A stretch of 64,000 nucleotides of DNA from Christensenellaceae bacterium Phil1 (GCA_001940855.1 MSGS01000047.1:1-64000), one strand, 5' to 3'. Positions 47,073-57,389 are shown, counted from the first letter of the stretch. Notes: generated by a model not told the origin, from the letters alone. Translations and numbers: made by a program.

Positions 47073-47134
47073 AACTTTCCACTCCTTTTTATATGATTTA
47101 TTTCTAATATTATAATACAAACGGTATACACAAA

Positions 47135-47163
47135 GGCTATCTTCTCATTTGAAAAAGATAGCC
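47135..47163 (-). terminator. Terminator of the XRE regulator gene
   Basis: Perfect 9-bp stem (47135-47143 with 47155-47163) followed by T-T-T-G-T on the minus strand, about 55 bases after the regulator stop. The -10 (TATAAT near 47109-47114) of the amidohydrolase pair lies just beyond. Confidence 0.65.
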
Positions 47164-47219
47164 GTATATTGAACCCGATTCAACGTATGCTTGAATAGCA
47201 GTAAGCGGAAAAGCGGACG

Positions 47220-48077
47220 CTATGTTATCATCGGCTTTTGGCGGATATTTGTATTGCTCATATGCCACAGTTTGAAATTATACGTTACCTCGGCTGCGTA
47301 ATACAAGAATGCAAGCATGGATTCGTTTAACCACGAAGTGTAAAGGGTCACTTCGCCTTCGGCCAGTTCCACGCTTGCGTTGCGAAGCCAGCCGAACTTT
47401 ACATATTGTTTAAGGTGCTTCTTCACATTTTCCAAGCTGATATTCAGCGCCTTGCACACATACCCGGCAGAAAAAGGCTTTGAAAATGGGGATGATTCAC
47501 GCCTGCAAAGGAAAAGCAGGACCGACATCGCTTCCGGGTCGCTCAAGTAAGAAAACACTTTTGAGTAATCATCCGCAGAGAGCAACAAGGAAGAATAGCC
47601 TTTATCGGGCTCCTTTATCATAAAGAAGCTAAAACGTTCCGGGTCGGCACACACATATGCCGTATAATCATTGCTCGCTACGCGACAGCGCGTACATTCT
47701 GCATTGACTTTGTCCGTGTCTTCCGTTTCTGCCATTGCTGTGTTTGTTATGCATGGTATAGCGGTAAGCCCTTTGAATACGGACCAGCATACGTTCATGG
47801 CCTTGAGCATTTTTTCATTTTGCTGCGTACGTTCCATAGATTTAACAACCAGATGGCTTATGTTTGTGCTTTCATTAGAATCTCTTCCAAAAAGCTGATC
47901 TATGGTAACGTCAAAGAAATCAGCTATTGCGGGCAATAATTGTATATCCGGCGTACCTCCGCACTCCCATTTGCTTACGGCCTGTACGCTTATACCAACA
48001 GCTTTTGCCAAATCCGCCTGAGTGACCTGCTGGGCAATACGTAGATTCTTTATGGACGTTCCAATTGTTCCGCTCAT
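47220..48077 (-). CDS. XRE-family (Cro/C1 helix-turn-helix) regulator
   Basis: 285 residues. N-terminal XRE domain (residues 5-65: T-Q-A-D-L-A-K-A-V-G-I-S-V-Q-A-V-S-K-W-E). The middle has a small Cys-containing stretch (E-C-T-R-C-R), and the C-terminal part looks like a second winged-helix (Y-V-C-K-A-L-N-I-S-L-E-N-V-K-K-H-L). Divergent from peptide operon C, which it probably controls. The two-DNA-binding-domain layout is unusual for the family; effector unknown. Confidence 0.85.
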   Translation of the reverse strand: MSGTIGTSIKNLRIAQQVTQADLAKAVGISVQAVSKWECGGTPDIQLLPAIADFFDVTIDQLFGRDSNESTNISHLVVKSMERTQQNEKMLKAMNVCWSVFKGLTAIPCITNTAMAETEDTDKVNAECTRCRVASNDYTAYVCADPERFSFFMIKEPDKGYSSLLLSADDYSKVFSYLSDPEAMSVLLFLCRRESSPFSKPFSAGYVCKALNISLENVKKHLKQYVKFGWLRNASVELAEGEVTLYTSWLNESMLAFLYYAAEVTYNFKLWHMSNTNIRQKPMIT

Positions 48078-48121
48078 GGTCCGCTCCTCCCATATTTATA
48101 TGCTGCTTGATATTTGCATAT

Positions 48122-48151
48122 ATTTTACCACACAAACCATAGTTGATTCAA
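48122..48151 (-). promoter_or_regulatory. Candidate promoter of the XRE regulator
   Basis: Minus strand TTGAAT (48146-48151), 18-base spacer, TAAAAT (48122-48127). The operon C promoter in the same 245-base gap is less clear; a GATAAT stands at 48212-48217. Confidence 0.4.
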
Positions 48152-48322
48152 GTAAATGCTGATTCTATTTGGTTAAACCGCAAGCGTATACACTTTTAAC
48201 AAAGCATACGCGATAATAAAAATACAGTAAAAACACATTAGGATTTTTGCTCTGCACTGCGGTGTTCTTGCAATAATCCTGGAACAACTGTTTGAAACAA
48301 TAAAAGGAGGCAACACGCACAA

Positions 48323-49291
48323 ATGGCCCGCTTTATACTTAGACGCTTTTTAAGCGGCGTACTAACGGTATTGATGGTTTTTGTAATAAACTTCATAATC
48401 ATCAAGGCAGCTCCGGGCGATCCCATACGCACGATTATGGGAAAAGAAACCGATGATCCTGTACTCAGAGAGGCGTTGATGGAAAAATGGGGATTAAACA
48501 AGTCTATCCCCGAACAGTTTTGGAGTCAGTTCTCAAATGCGCTGAAGGGCGACCTTGGCACAAGTATAATATATAACCGTTCCGTAAACGACATGATAAA
48601 CGAACGGCTTGCCGCAACTGTACTGCTTGGCATTGTATCCTCATTGCTTGCTTTGGTAACAGGCACGGCTCTTGGCATATTCTGTGCGCGTCACGAAGGC
48701 TCCTTTATAGACGGCTTGCTTTCAACAATATCGTATGCACTGGATGCCATGCCATCGTTCTGGTTAGGGCTTATGCTTATAATTCTGCTATCCTCAAAGC
48801 TGGGCTTATTGCCGACTCAAGGCATGGTTGATGCGCGTGCTGACTATCAGGGTATCAAGCATGTGCTGGATGTCGCTTTGCATTTAGTGCTGCCGACACT
48901 TACGCTGGTACTCATAACCATGCCGGGGTATTTCCGCATAGCAAAAAGCTCAATACAGCAGGTAACAAGCGAGGATTTCATCACAACGCTCCGCGCGACC
49001 GGAATGAGCAGGAAAAAGATATTCGATAAATACATATTTAAGAACGCCATCCTTCCAACGGTAACAATGTTTGGTATAACGCTTGCATTCTTAGTTACGG
49101 GCGTAACGCTTATTGAAATCGTGTTCTCCTGGCCAGGAACGGGAAGATTGACCATGACAGCTATAAACCAGCGCGATTATCCGGTTCTTATGGGAATATA
49201 CCTGGTCATGAGCGTATCTGTGGCAGTGGTAATGGTGCTTGTGGATATAGCATACGCCTTCCTTGATCCGCGTATTCGCTACGATAAATAA
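48323..49291 (+). CDS. Peptide ABC transporter permease (DppB type), operon C
   Basis: 322 residues, six predicted membrane segments, N-terminal R-F-I-L-R-R-F-L, P-G-D-P near 34 and the L-R-A-T-G-M-S-R-K loop near 228. GGAGG lies 12 bases from the ATG, a rather long spacing. First gene of operon C. Confidence 0.93.
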   Translation: MARFILRRFLSGVLTVLMVFVINFIIIKAAPGDPIRTIMGKETDDPVLREALMEKWGLNKSIPEQFWSQFSNALKGDLGTSIIYNRSVNDMINERLAATVLLGIVSSLLALVTGTALGIFCARHEGSFIDGLLSTISYALDAMPSFWLGLMLIILLSSKLGLLPTQGMVDARADYQGIKHVLDVALHLVLPTLTLVLITMPGYFRIAKSSIQQVTSEDFITTLRATGMSRKKIFDKYIFKNAILPTVTMFGITLAFLVTGVTLIEIVFSWPGTGRLTMTAINQRDYPVLMGIYLVMSVSVAVVMVLVDIAYAFLDPRIRYDK

Positions 49292-49306
49292 AAGGAGGAT
49301 ATATGC

Positions 49307-50161
49307 ATGCTTAAAAAGATAGCTAACAAATGCATACGCGCCTTCATGGCCGATCGGCAGCTTCGTATAGGTGTTATAGGCATAGTTTGCCTGTTGCTTA
49401 TAATCATATTTGCTCCGACTATTGCTACACATGATCCGTATTCGTTTGATTTTAAAAGGTTGCTTGCTCCCGGTGTTGGAGGGCATATACTGGGCACGAA
49501 CCACCTGGGGCAGGATGTGTTCTCTATGCTTGTATATGGAGTCGGCACATCGTTGAAGGTTGCGGTCATATCTGCATTTATATCAGGTGCATTGGGAGTG
49601 ATAATCGGAGGCGTAAGCGGATATATTGGCGGAGTTACAGACACCATCATATCCGAGATAATCAATATATTCCTAATGATACCTACGTTTTTCCTTATAT
49701 TGCTGATAATATCGCTTTTTGGCAACAGCATAGTGAACGTTATGATCGTTATAGGCGTGACTACTTGGCCCGGCAACGCTAAGCTTATGCGCGCGCAAGC
49801 ACTTTCACTGCGGGAACGGACATTTGTGCAAAGTGCCGTAGCATTGGGCGAAACAAAACCGCAGATTCTTTTCAAATATATTTTGCCTAACGGCATTTTC
49901 CCCGTGGTCGCCAATACCACCCGCGGCATGGCGGGAGCAATACTTACGGAAGCTGCCCTTTCCTTCCTTGGTTTGGGAGATCCGAATATAATAAGTTGGG
50001 GTCAGATGATATATCAGGGGAAACAATACACAACAAGCGCATGGTGGATATCGGCATTTTCAGGTATCGCCGTAATAATTACAGTCATTTTCTTCTATAT
50101 GCTTGGTGATGGGCTTAACCACGTTTTTAATCCCAAATACAACTACGGGAGGAGCAAATAA
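49307..50161 (+). CDS. Peptide ABC transporter permease (DppC type), operon C
   Basis: 284 residues. Membrane segments with G-T-N-H-L-G-Q-D-V near 64, the loop A-L-G-E-T-K-P near 185 and E-A-A-L-S-F-L-G-L-G. Partner channel subunit. Its TAA overlaps the ATG of the next gene by one base. Confidence 0.93.
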   Translation: MLKKIANKCIRAFMADRQLRIGVIGIVCLLLIIIFAPTIATHDPYSFDFKRLLAPGVGGHILGTNHLGQDVFSMLVYGVGTSLKVAVISAFISGALGVIIGGVSGYIGGVTDTIISEIINIFLMIPTFFLILLIISLFGNSIVNVMIVIGVTTWPGNAKLMRAQALSLRERTFVQSAVALGETKPQILFKYILPNGIFPVVANTTRGMAGAILTEAALSFLGLGDPNIISWGQMIYQGKQYTTSAWWISAFSGIAVIITVIFFYMLGDGLNHVFNPKYNYGRSK

Positions 50162-51135
50162 TGCGAAATGTGCTCTCTGTTGAAAACTTAAACGTTACAT
50201 ATGTAAACAAATCCAAGCGGGTCATGGCTGTAAGAAATGCCTCTTTCTCTATAAACCGCGGGGACTCGTTGGGGATAGTAGGCGAGTCCGGCTCAGGTAA
50301 GTCTACTTTGGCTATGGCTATATTGGGGTTGCTTCCCGCGCAGACTACGCAAATCACAGGCAAGGCATTGTTCCTTGAAGACAAAGACCTCTTTTCGATA
50401 AGCGAAAAAGAAATGAATGAGATAAGGTGGAAAAAGCTTGCCGTGGTGTTTCAAAAGGCTATGAATTCGTTGAGTCCGGTACACCGCATAAGCGAAATGA
50501 TTGAGGATATTTACTGCGTGCATGAACCGCGTGCCACAAAGGACGAGATCCGGCAGGTAACGTTCCGTTTGCTTAAGCTGGTAAACCTTCCGGAAAGGGT
50601 ATATAACCTATATCCACATGAAATGAGCGGCGGTATGCTGCAAAGGGTCGCCATAGCAATAAGCCTGCTTCATCAGCCGCAGCTATTGATATTCGATGAA
50701 GCGACGACTGCTCTTGATGTTGTGACCCAAGGGCAAATACTCAACGAAATAGTTCAAATGGAAAAAGAACTTGAAACCACGCGCATAATGATAACCCATG
50801 ATATGAGCGTTGTTGCAACAAGCTGCACAAAAATCGCCGTAATGTATGCAGGAGAAATCGTTGAAACAGGGTTTGTCAAAGATGTAATGGTCAATCCGTC
50901 GCATCCGTACACAAAGGCTTTGCTTAAGTCCTTCCCGTCTCTTAAAGGAGAAAATGCAAAGATGGAATCCATACCCGGCTTTTTACCGGATCTTACTAAG
51001 GATTACCCGTATTGTATATTCGCTCCGCGCTGTTCCGAGGCCGGGAAAAGATGTTTTAGAGAAAAACCCACGCTAAAACCGGACTCAATAGGTGGCGCAA
51101 GCGCGTGCTTCATTCAGCAGGGAGGTGTGGAATAG
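50161..51135 (+). CDS. Peptide ABC transporter ATPase (DppD type), operon C
   Basis: 324 residues. Walker A G-E-S-G-S-G-K-S near 40, signature M-S-G-G-M-L-Q-R, Walker B I-F-D-E-A. The Q-loop reads F-Q-K-A-M instead of the usual F-Q-D-P-M, a small deviation. C-terminal C-I-F-A-P-R-C element present. Ends in TAG overlapping the GTG of the next gene. Confidence 0.92.
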   Translation: MRNVLSVENLNVTYVNKSKRVMAVRNASFSINRGDSLGIVGESGSGKSTLAMAILGLLPAQTTQITGKALFLEDKDLFSISEKEMNEIRWKKLAVVFQKAMNSLSPVHRISEMIEDIYCVHEPRATKDEIRQVTFRLLKLVNLPERVYNLYPHEMSGGMLQRVAIAISLLHQPQLLIFDEATTALDVVTQGQILNEIVQMEKELETTRIMITHDMSVVATSCTKIAVMYAGEIVETGFVKDVMVNPSHPYTKALLKSFPSLKGENAKMESIPGFLPDLTKDYPYCIFAPRCSEAGKRCFREKPTLKPDSIGGASACFIQQGGVE

Positions 51136-52121
51136 TGGCATATGTTGAAATAAATGGGATCACCAAATGGTATCCGCACAAGAGCGGCAAACTGTTTTCC
51201 AACATAGGAAAAAACAAGGTTTATGTTAAAGCCGTTGACGGCGTTGATTTAAGCATTGAAAAGGGGGAAATACTCGGCGTTATAGGTGAATCGGGCTGTG
51301 GCAAATCAACGCTTGGGCGTATGCTTACCCGTCTTGAGGATCCGACCGCAGGAGATGTTCTTATAGACGGAATATCAACAGCTGAACTCATACGTAAGGA
51401 TCCCAAGCAGTTCAGACGCACGGTTCAGATAGTTTTTCAGAACCCGTTTGATACGTTTACCCCGCGCGATACCATACAAAAAATACTTTTAAGACCCCTA
51501 AGGCATCATCGCATAGGCTTGAACGAGGAAGATAGAATAGCCTTTATACGTCAGTCCCTCGAAGCGGGCGGACTTGTGCCGGCGGATGACATAATGCAGC
51601 GTTACCCGCATGAACTAAGCGGAGGACAGCTTCAGCGTATATCTATAATCCGCGCCATGTTTCTTAATCCCGGTTTCATAATAGCGGATGAGCCCGTAAG
51701 CATGCTGGACGTTTCGGTAAGGGCAGACATAATCAATATGCTAATTGACCTTGCGCAAAACCGCAACACAGCCGTGGTGTTTATAAGCCATGATATAGCA
51801 CTTACACGATATATCAGCGATAATATTGCCGTAATGTACCTGGGGAGGATTGTAGAGTACGGCAAATCCGATGAGGTTATCCATAATCCGCAGCATCCGT
51901 ATACGCAGACGCTTATATCAAATTGCGCATCCATCGATCCTTTTGAAGAGCGATCTGTCATCAATATAGAAGGAGAGCCTCCAACACCGATAAACCCGGG
52001 TCCGGGGTGCTACTTTGCGCCTCGCTGCTCCCGCGCACGCAAGGAATGTTATGAAAGTTACCCCGACAAAACGGAAATAAGCAAAGGCCATTACGCTTGC
52101 TGTTTGCGCATAGGCGAATAA
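51135..52121 (+). CDS. Peptide ABC transporter ATPase (DppF type), operon C
   Basis: 328 residues. Start is the GTG at 51135 (TAGTG overlap, GGAGGT upstream); an earlier ATG in frame lies inside the previous gene. Walker [10 protein letters not shown]-loop [14 protein letters not shown] signature, Walker B I-A-D-E-P, C-terminal C-Y-F-A-P-R-C. Completes importer C. Confidence 0.92.
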   Translation: MAYVEINGITKWYPHKSGKLFSNIGKNKVYVKAVDGVDLSIEKGEILGVIGESGCGKSTLGRMLTRLEDPTAGDVLIDGISTAELIRKDPKQFRRTVQIVFQNPFDTFTPRDTIQKILLRPLRHHRIGLNEEDRIAFIRQSLEAGGLVPADDIMQRYPHELSGGQLQRISIIRAMFLNPGFIIADEPVSMLDVSVRADIINMLIDLAQNRNTAVVFISHDIALTRYISDNIAVMYLGRIVEYGKSDEVIHNPQHPYTQTLISNCASIDPFEERSVINIEGEPPTPINPGPGCYFAPRCSRARKECYESYPDKTEISKGHYACCLRIGE

Positions 52122-52174
52122 ATGTGCGGCAGAGAAAGTGTTGGTATATATTAAGAACACAGGAGGAAATCAAA

Positions 52175-53836
52175 ATGAAAAAGTTGATGGCATCAATCCT
52201 TGTGGTATTGATGATAGCCGCCTTAGCGGCAGGCTGCCGGCCCGCAACAAACGCTCCGGGCAACAGCCAAAATCCGGTAGAGAGCCAAGCTCCTGCTGTA
52301 AGCAACGTACCTATCGAAGTGTCAAGCACTCCTGCAACAGGCGATATTGTCGAAGGGGGCACTTTGATAGTTCGTGAAGCCGGCGATCCGATGAGCTTTT
52401 GCCCCAGCACGGCGGCTGATGACTATGCATATGCCATGATGCAGAACATGTTCAACCGCCTTACAAAACTTGATAACAGCAAAAGTCCCATACCCGATGC
52501 TGCCGAATCCTGGGATGTATCCGAGGATGCCCTTACAATCACATTCAATCTTAAAAAGAATATGCATTGGTGGGACGGTGAAGCACTTGATGCTGATGAC
52601 GTAAAATATACGTTTGACTACATCAAGGAAAATCCCACTTGCTACTTCAGTTCTTCCATGGAAATAGTTGATTCCATAGAAGTTGTCGATCCCTATACGG
52701 TCGTATTCCATATGAATACCGCAGATATGAGCTTTGTAGCACGCATTGGTTGGTACGGCACCTTCATTCTGCCCGAACATATTTATAACAACGGTCAGCC
52801 TTGGGAGGAAAATGAAGCTTCCAAGACCAAGCCCGTCGGCTCAGGTCCGTTTATGTTTGAGAGCTATAAGCAGGGTGAAAACACCACTTTGGTCAAAAAC
52901 CCGAATTATCATGATGGCGTGCCGTATCTTGACAAGCTGATATTTGCCATTATCCCCGATGACACCACTGCCATACAGGCAATGATCAACGGAGAGGTCG
53001 ATACCATAAGCATGATACCTGATGCTTTCCTTGACCAAATGCTTGCAGATCCCAACTACCGCTGTGACCGCAACATATATCCTTCTCCATGGAGATATAT
53101 ATTTAACATGAACAACTCGATAGTAGGCGATGTAGCCGTTCGTAAAGCTATTGCGTTATGTGTAGACCGTAATGACATGAGCCAAAAGGTTACAAGCGGC
53201 GTAATGCCTCCCGAATGGTGCGCTTATCCTGCCATAGCCGCGTGGTGTGCAAATACCGAGGATATTTATCCCGATGTTGATATAGAGGCTGCGCGTAAGG
53301 TGCTTGAGGACGCAGGATATACCGCAGACGCTGATGGGTATTATGTTCGCGGAATAACCGTGGATTGCTTTGAAGGTCAGCTTGTGGACATGACAAAGCT
53401 TTTGGTAGCCAACTGCCAGAAAGCCGGTATTGAATTGATCCTTCAGGTATCCGAATTCAACGCATGGGCCGAAAAAATCGGTCCCGATCCTTCAGGCGAA
53501 GGATGGATGATGGAATGTCAGGGCGGCTTTATGGGCCCCGACCCTGCAGCTCTTGCCAGTCGTTATGGCACAGGCTCCGGTTCGAACTACGCAAGCTACT
53601 CCAATCCCGAGTTCGATGAACTGTGCAAGCTTGGTGCGGCAGAGGGCGATACGGAAAAGCGTGCTGAATACTACCGCAAAGCGCAAAAGATTCTAATTGA
53701 AGATCTTCCCGCCATAAATGTTCTTGGTTGGGCCGGTTATGAGGCCTCCCGTTCCGATCTTGCAAATCTGCCAATAGACGGTGAAGGCAAGTGGGGCTGG
53801 AACGAATACACTTTCACCCACTATGTAGCACCATAA
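52175..53836 (+). CDS. Extracellular solute-binding protein family 5 (peptide-binding lipoprotein), operon C
   Basis: 553 residues from the ATG at 52175 (AGGAGG). Lipobox A-A-G-C (Cys near 21), a Ser/Pro-rich linker, then the SBP_bac_5 core (F-N-L-K-K-N-M-H-W-W-D-G near 125, V-G-S-G-P-F-M-F near 220). Captures ligands for importer C. Confidence 0.93.
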   Translation: MKKLMASILVVLMIAALAAGCRPATNAPGNSQNPVESQAPAVSNVPIEVSSTPATGDIVEGGTLIVREAGDPMSFCPSTAADDYAYAMMQNMFNRLTKLDNSKSPIPDAAESWDVSEDALTITFNLKKNMHWWDGEALDADDVKYTFDYIKENPTCYFSSSMEIVDSIEVVDPYTVVFHMNTADMSFVARIGWYGTFILPEHIYNNGQPWEENEASKTKPVGSGPFMFESYKQGENTTLVKNPNYHDGVPYLDKLIFAIIPDDTTAIQAMINGEVDTISMIPDAFLDQMLADPNYRCDRNIYPSPWRYIFNMNNSIVGDVAVRKAIALCVDRNDMSQKVTSGVMPPEWCAYPAIAAWCANTEDIYPDVDIEAARKVLEDAGYTADADGYYVRGITVDCFEGQLVDMTKLLVANCQKAGIELILQVSEFNAWAEKIGPDPSGEGWMMECQGGFMGPDPAALASRYGTGSGSNYASYSNPEFDELCKLGAAEGDTEKRAEYYRKAQKILIEDLPAINVLGWAGYEASRSDLANLPIDGEGKWGWNEYTFTHYVAP

Positions 53837-53886
53837 AAAAGCATTGCAAAAAGATGCCCGATTTTGAGCTAAAATACTAAATAAAA

Positions 53887-53918
53887 GGGAAGGCGGAACT
53901 CCCTCCTTCCCCGTTTTT
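53887..53918 (+). terminator. Hairpin with T-tract after the binding-protein gene
   Basis: GGGAAGG (53887-53893) pairs with CCTTCCC (53905-53911) and is followed by C-G-T-T-T-T-T. It is probably a partial terminator that lowers expression of the two peptidase genes behind it. Confidence 0.6.
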
Positions 53919-53933
53919 ATCGGGAGATAAAGT

Positions 53934-55331
53934 ATGAGAGAAAAATATTTGGAACTAATTAAAAACATTCCCGACTACAAGGTGTTTTTAACCGTTGACG
54001 AATTGGACGCAAGTTCATTTGCCCTATCAGAAAAGCATCCCGATGCCGTAAGCATATTTCCCATCGGAAGCACGAAAGAAGGACGTACGCTTTACTGCCT
54101 TAAAATAGGCGAAGGTTCGAAAACAGCCCTTATGTTTGGCTGTCCTCACCCCAATGAACCTATAGGTACAATGATGTTGGAATATCTGAGCGAGAATCTT
54201 GCAAAAGATGAGCAGCTCAGGAAAGAGTTGGATTATACATGGTATATAGTGAAAGCATGGGACGCGGACGGCCTTAAGCTCAATGAGGGATGGCTGAAGG
54301 GACCCTATACCATAGGTAATTATTCGCGCAACTTTTTCCGCCCCGCCGGACACAAGCAGGTGGATTGGACCTTCCCCATAGACTATAAGGATCTCCACTT
54401 CCATAAGCCCGTTCCCGAAACAGAGGCAATGATGAAACTTATTGACGAAATCAAGCCTCATTTTATATATTCGTTACATAATGCCGGATTCGGTGGAGTG
54501 TATTGGTATATTTCTCAGCCTGTTGAACCGCTGTACGAATCAATGCGGGCTGCAGCAGACCGGGTCAATGTGCCGCTCAATCTTGGGGAGCCGGAAGCAC
54601 CTTACTGCGAGTTGCTTTCACCGGCAATATATAAGAATTCCGGTATAGAGCAGGAATATGATTATTTAGAAAAATACGGAGCTGCCGATATAGGCAATAT
54701 TCTCAACGTAGGAACCTGCAGCGAAAGCTATGCCCGTGAAAGGTATGGCTCATTTACGCTGCTTACGGAGCTGCCGTATTTTTATGATAAGCGTATAATG
54801 GATATGAGTGAAGGGCATATGACGCGCAAGGAAGCGATTGCAAAGAACCTTGATATGAATGTAGAAGCAAACGAATATATGTGCAGTATGCTTAGTCGTG
54901 CGGAAGGCATTGTAGATAGTGAGAATCCTTTCAAAATCGCACTTGAAGCTTTTTCATCGGGACACAGTGATGAAAGTACTCGCAAAATGATAGAGGAAAA
55001 CCCGGAGTATAACCGCATCGCTACCATTGCAGAAGAGTTTGACAATCTGCTGATGAGCAGGTTTTACAAAAGCTTGTCATACGGAATGGTCATACGCATG
55101 AATGAATATGAGCTTGAAAGGATGGCCCGGCGCGGCGAAACTAACGCCGACAAGGAAGCGAAGCTGAAGGAAAATATAGCATTCGCCGAAGCAGAGCATA
55201 GGGCGCTTACAGAGCAGCTTGAGAAAGAATTGGATTATGAAGTGGTGCCAATAAGAAAGCTTGTAAGTATACAGCTTGAATGTGGGCTGCTGCTGTGCGA
55301 TTATCTGCATGATAAGGCGATGCAATTCTAA
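53934..55331 (+). CDS. M14-family zinc carboxypeptidase-like protein
   Basis: 465 residues. The zinc motif H-P-N-E (His and Glu ligands) near 77, a second zinc His in S-L-H-N near 183 and a later L-T-E-L-P-Y with the general-base Glu are all present. There is no signal peptide, so it acts in the cytosol. The C-terminal third is helical and unusual for M14 enzymes. Coded with importer C and an S9 peptidase; likely releases C-terminal residues or removes acyl/amide groups from imported peptides. In contrast to the operon A relative at 13.6 kb, its zinc site is intact. Confidence 0.8.
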   Translation: MREKYLELIKNIPDYKVFLTVDELDASSFALSEKHPDAVSIFPIGSTKEGRTLYCLKIGEGSKTALMFGCPHPNEPIGTMMLEYLSENLAKDEQLRKELDYTWYIVKAWDADGLKLNEGWLKGPYTIGNYSRNFFRPAGHKQVDWTFPIDYKDLHFHKPVPETEAMMKLIDEIKPHFIYSLHNAGFGGVYWYISQPVEPLYESMRAAADRVNVPLNLGEPEAPYCELLSPAIYKNSGIEQEYDYLEKYGAADIGNILNVGTCSESYARERYGSFTLLTELPYFYDKRIMDMSEGHMTRKEAIAKNLDMNVEANEYMCSMLSRAEGIVDSENPFKIALEAFSSGHSDESTRKMIEENPEYNRIATIAEEFDNLLMSRFYKSLSYGMVIRMNEYELERMARRGETNADKEAKLKENIAFAEAEHRALTEQLEKELDYEVVPIRKLVSIQLECGLLLCDYLHDKAMQF

Positions 55332-55354
55332 GTATACCTATAAGAGGAGAAATG

Positions 55355-57154
55355 ATGGATAATAAGCTGATACAATTCTTACAGATGGCCACCGAGTCCA
55401 GCCCGGTATGGTTGGATGACGGTAATACTATAGCCTATATACGTCATGATAATACCGGTTCACATATATGGCAAATGGATCTTACTACCGGTGAAAAGCT
55501 ATGTCGCACAACTGAAGATACCCGTATATGGACCATAAAAAGCGTTCCGGCGACCGGAGATATCTATTATGCAACAGACAGCACCGGGAGCGAATGTGAA
55601 CGACTATATCGCCTGTCGCCCGGACAAACAAATGGCTCAGAGATTGCAGGGGATCCGAATACAAGATACTTTCTCGGCGGGATAATGCCCGATTATAATA
55701 TCATAGCCTATACCTGTAACCTCAGGAACAAGGCCACGTTTGACGTATGGAAGAAGGATCTGCTTACCGGAAAAGCCGTAATGATAAAGCAGCACAGCGA
55801 TAACTATAACTGGCCATGCAGAGATGCACTTTCTCCAAACGGGCAATATTTACTTTACAACAAGCTACGCGGAGAAAATGATAATGCCCTATGGATGACG
55901 GATATGACCACGGGTGAAACCAAGCGCATACCTGAAGATGATGTTATATCCGCAGAAACCGAGGCCGTATGGCGGCATGATTCTAAAGGTTTTTATCTGC
56001 TAAGTGATCGCGGCGGCAATTTTATAAGCGTATACTATTATGATATTGAGTTTTCCGACTTTGAACAGGTATACTCTTATTGTTGGGATGTAGATGGGCT
56101 TGCTTTATCGGCAGACGACAAGTATCTTGCCGTTAGTGTGAATGCAGGCGGATATACGGAACTGCATATTTATGACATAGAGGCTAATTCCGAAATAAAT
56201 CAACCTATTCCTCCTAAGGGAGTTCTTAGCCGCTATCAGCAAATGAGTTGGTCTCCGCAAGGTCATAAACTGCTTTTTACTTTAACAAGCGGTAAGCGCC
56301 CGGAAGGCATTTGGATGCTGGATATAGATGCAGATAGGCTGGAGCGAATAAGTGAAAAAAGTGCCAATAACGAACAGTTCCTTATTGAACCGCAGCTTTG
56401 CAGTTATAAATCATTTGATGGCCTAACCGTACCATATTGGCTATATGTGCCTTATGGCATAGAAGCTCGCAATCTGCCTGTTGTGATTGAAATTCATGGA
56501 GGGCCGGAGGGTCAGGAGGTACCGTCCTTTAACGGGTTTATCCAGTATTTGCTGAGCGAGGGCATAGCCGTTGTTGCGCCTAATGTGCGCGGCAGTACCG
56601 GCTATGGTAAAGTATATACGCATCTTGACGATGTTGAAAAACGTTTAGACAGCGTGCGTGATATCGATTCGTTGGTTACGCATCTTATAGAATCCGGCAC
56701 TGCAGATAAGAATAAGCTTGCCGTATCCGGCACAAGCTATGGCGGATTTATGACACTTTCATGCGCCTCACGCTACCCACATCTTTGGGCCTGCGCTATT
56801 GATACGGTTGGAATGTACGATCTTGTTACGTTCCTTGAAAATACGGCTGATTATCGCAGAGCGCATAGGGAAAGCGAATACGGTTCGCTTGAAAAGCATT
56901 ATGACATTCTTAAAGCTGTTTCTCCTGCCGCTAAGATATCGGACATATCAGCTCCCATAATGATTATACAGGGGCGCAATGACCCACGCGTTCCGGTTAC
57001 AGAGGCCGAGCAAGCAGTAAACGCGCTTAGATCTCTGGGTCGAACGGTAGAATATCTTTGCTATGATGACGAGGGTCACGGAATAGCAAAGTTAAAGAAT
57101 AGGCTTGATTGCTACCCGAAGATGGCAGCATTCCTGAAAAAGTATTTGTTTTAA
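55355..57154 (+). CDS. S9-family prolyl oligopeptidase / acylaminoacyl-peptidase-like
   Basis: 599 residues. Two ATGs are adjacent; the second is preferred because the GAGGAG site is too close to the first. N-terminal beta-propeller-like part with repeated D-x-x-T-G-E units, then an alpha/beta hydrolase domain: nucleophile G-T-S-Y-G-G (Ser near 460), Asp in G-R-N-D-P and His in D-E-G-H-G. Cytosolic; last gene of operon C. A counterpart of the S9 gene in operon A. Confidence 0.92.
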   Translation: MDNKLIQFLQMATESSPVWLDDGNTIAYIRHDNTGSHIWQMDLTTGEKLCRTTEDTRIWTIKSVPATGDIYYATDSTGSECERLYRLSPGQTNGSEIAGDPNTRYFLGGIMPDYNIIAYTCNLRNKATFDVWKKDLLTGKAVMIKQHSDNYNWPCRDALSPNGQYLLYNKLRGENDNALWMTDMTTGETKRIPEDDVISAETEAVWRHDSKGFYLLSDRGGNFISVYYYDIEFSDFEQVYSYCWDVDGLALSADDKYLAVSVNAGGYTELHIYDIEANSEINQPIPPKGVLSRYQQMSWSPQGHKLLFTLTSGKRPEGIWMLDIDADRLERISEKSANNEQFLIEPQLCSYKSFDGLTVPYWLYVPYGIEARNLPVVIEIHGGPEGQEVPSFNGFIQYLLSEGIAVVAPNVRGSTGYGKVYTHLDDVEKRLDSVRDIDSLVTHLIESGTADKNKLAVSGTSYGGFMTLSCASRYPHLWACAIDTVGMYDLVTFLENTADYRRAHRESEYGSLEKHYDILKAVSPAAKISDISAPIMIIQGRNDPRVPVTEAEQAVNALRSLGRTVEYLCYDDEGHGIAKLKNRLDCYPKMAAFLKKYLF

Positions 57155-57319
57155 CATACTCTGGGCATAAATGGGATGTTCCCGTATATGCGGCGGTATG
57201 CTGCTTCTTTCTTAGAGCGGCATAAAACTACGCTTGCTAATCGGCGCATCCATCTATGCCTAGAACTTTCCGTTTCCTTATCTGTTTCGCTTTAGATATC
57301 CAAGCCAATATGTAATCAC

Positions 57320-57389
57320 ATAAGAGGAAGCTATGGAGCAGCTCCCGTATGCTCTTTTCATCGTCCGCCAAATAAATGGAATGACCCAT
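57320..57389 (-). pseudogene. N-terminal fragment of a two-component response regulator
   Basis: From the ATG at 57389, after a perfect AAGGAGGT site, about 22 codons read I-Y-L-A-D-D-E-K-S-I-R-E-L-L, the start of an OmpR-type receiver with its acidic Asp pair. The homology then stops near 57323 and the frame ends at 57237 in unrelated residues. The phosphorylation Asp and the DNA-binding domain are absent, so it is a truncated remnant with intact start signals. Confidence 0.6.
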
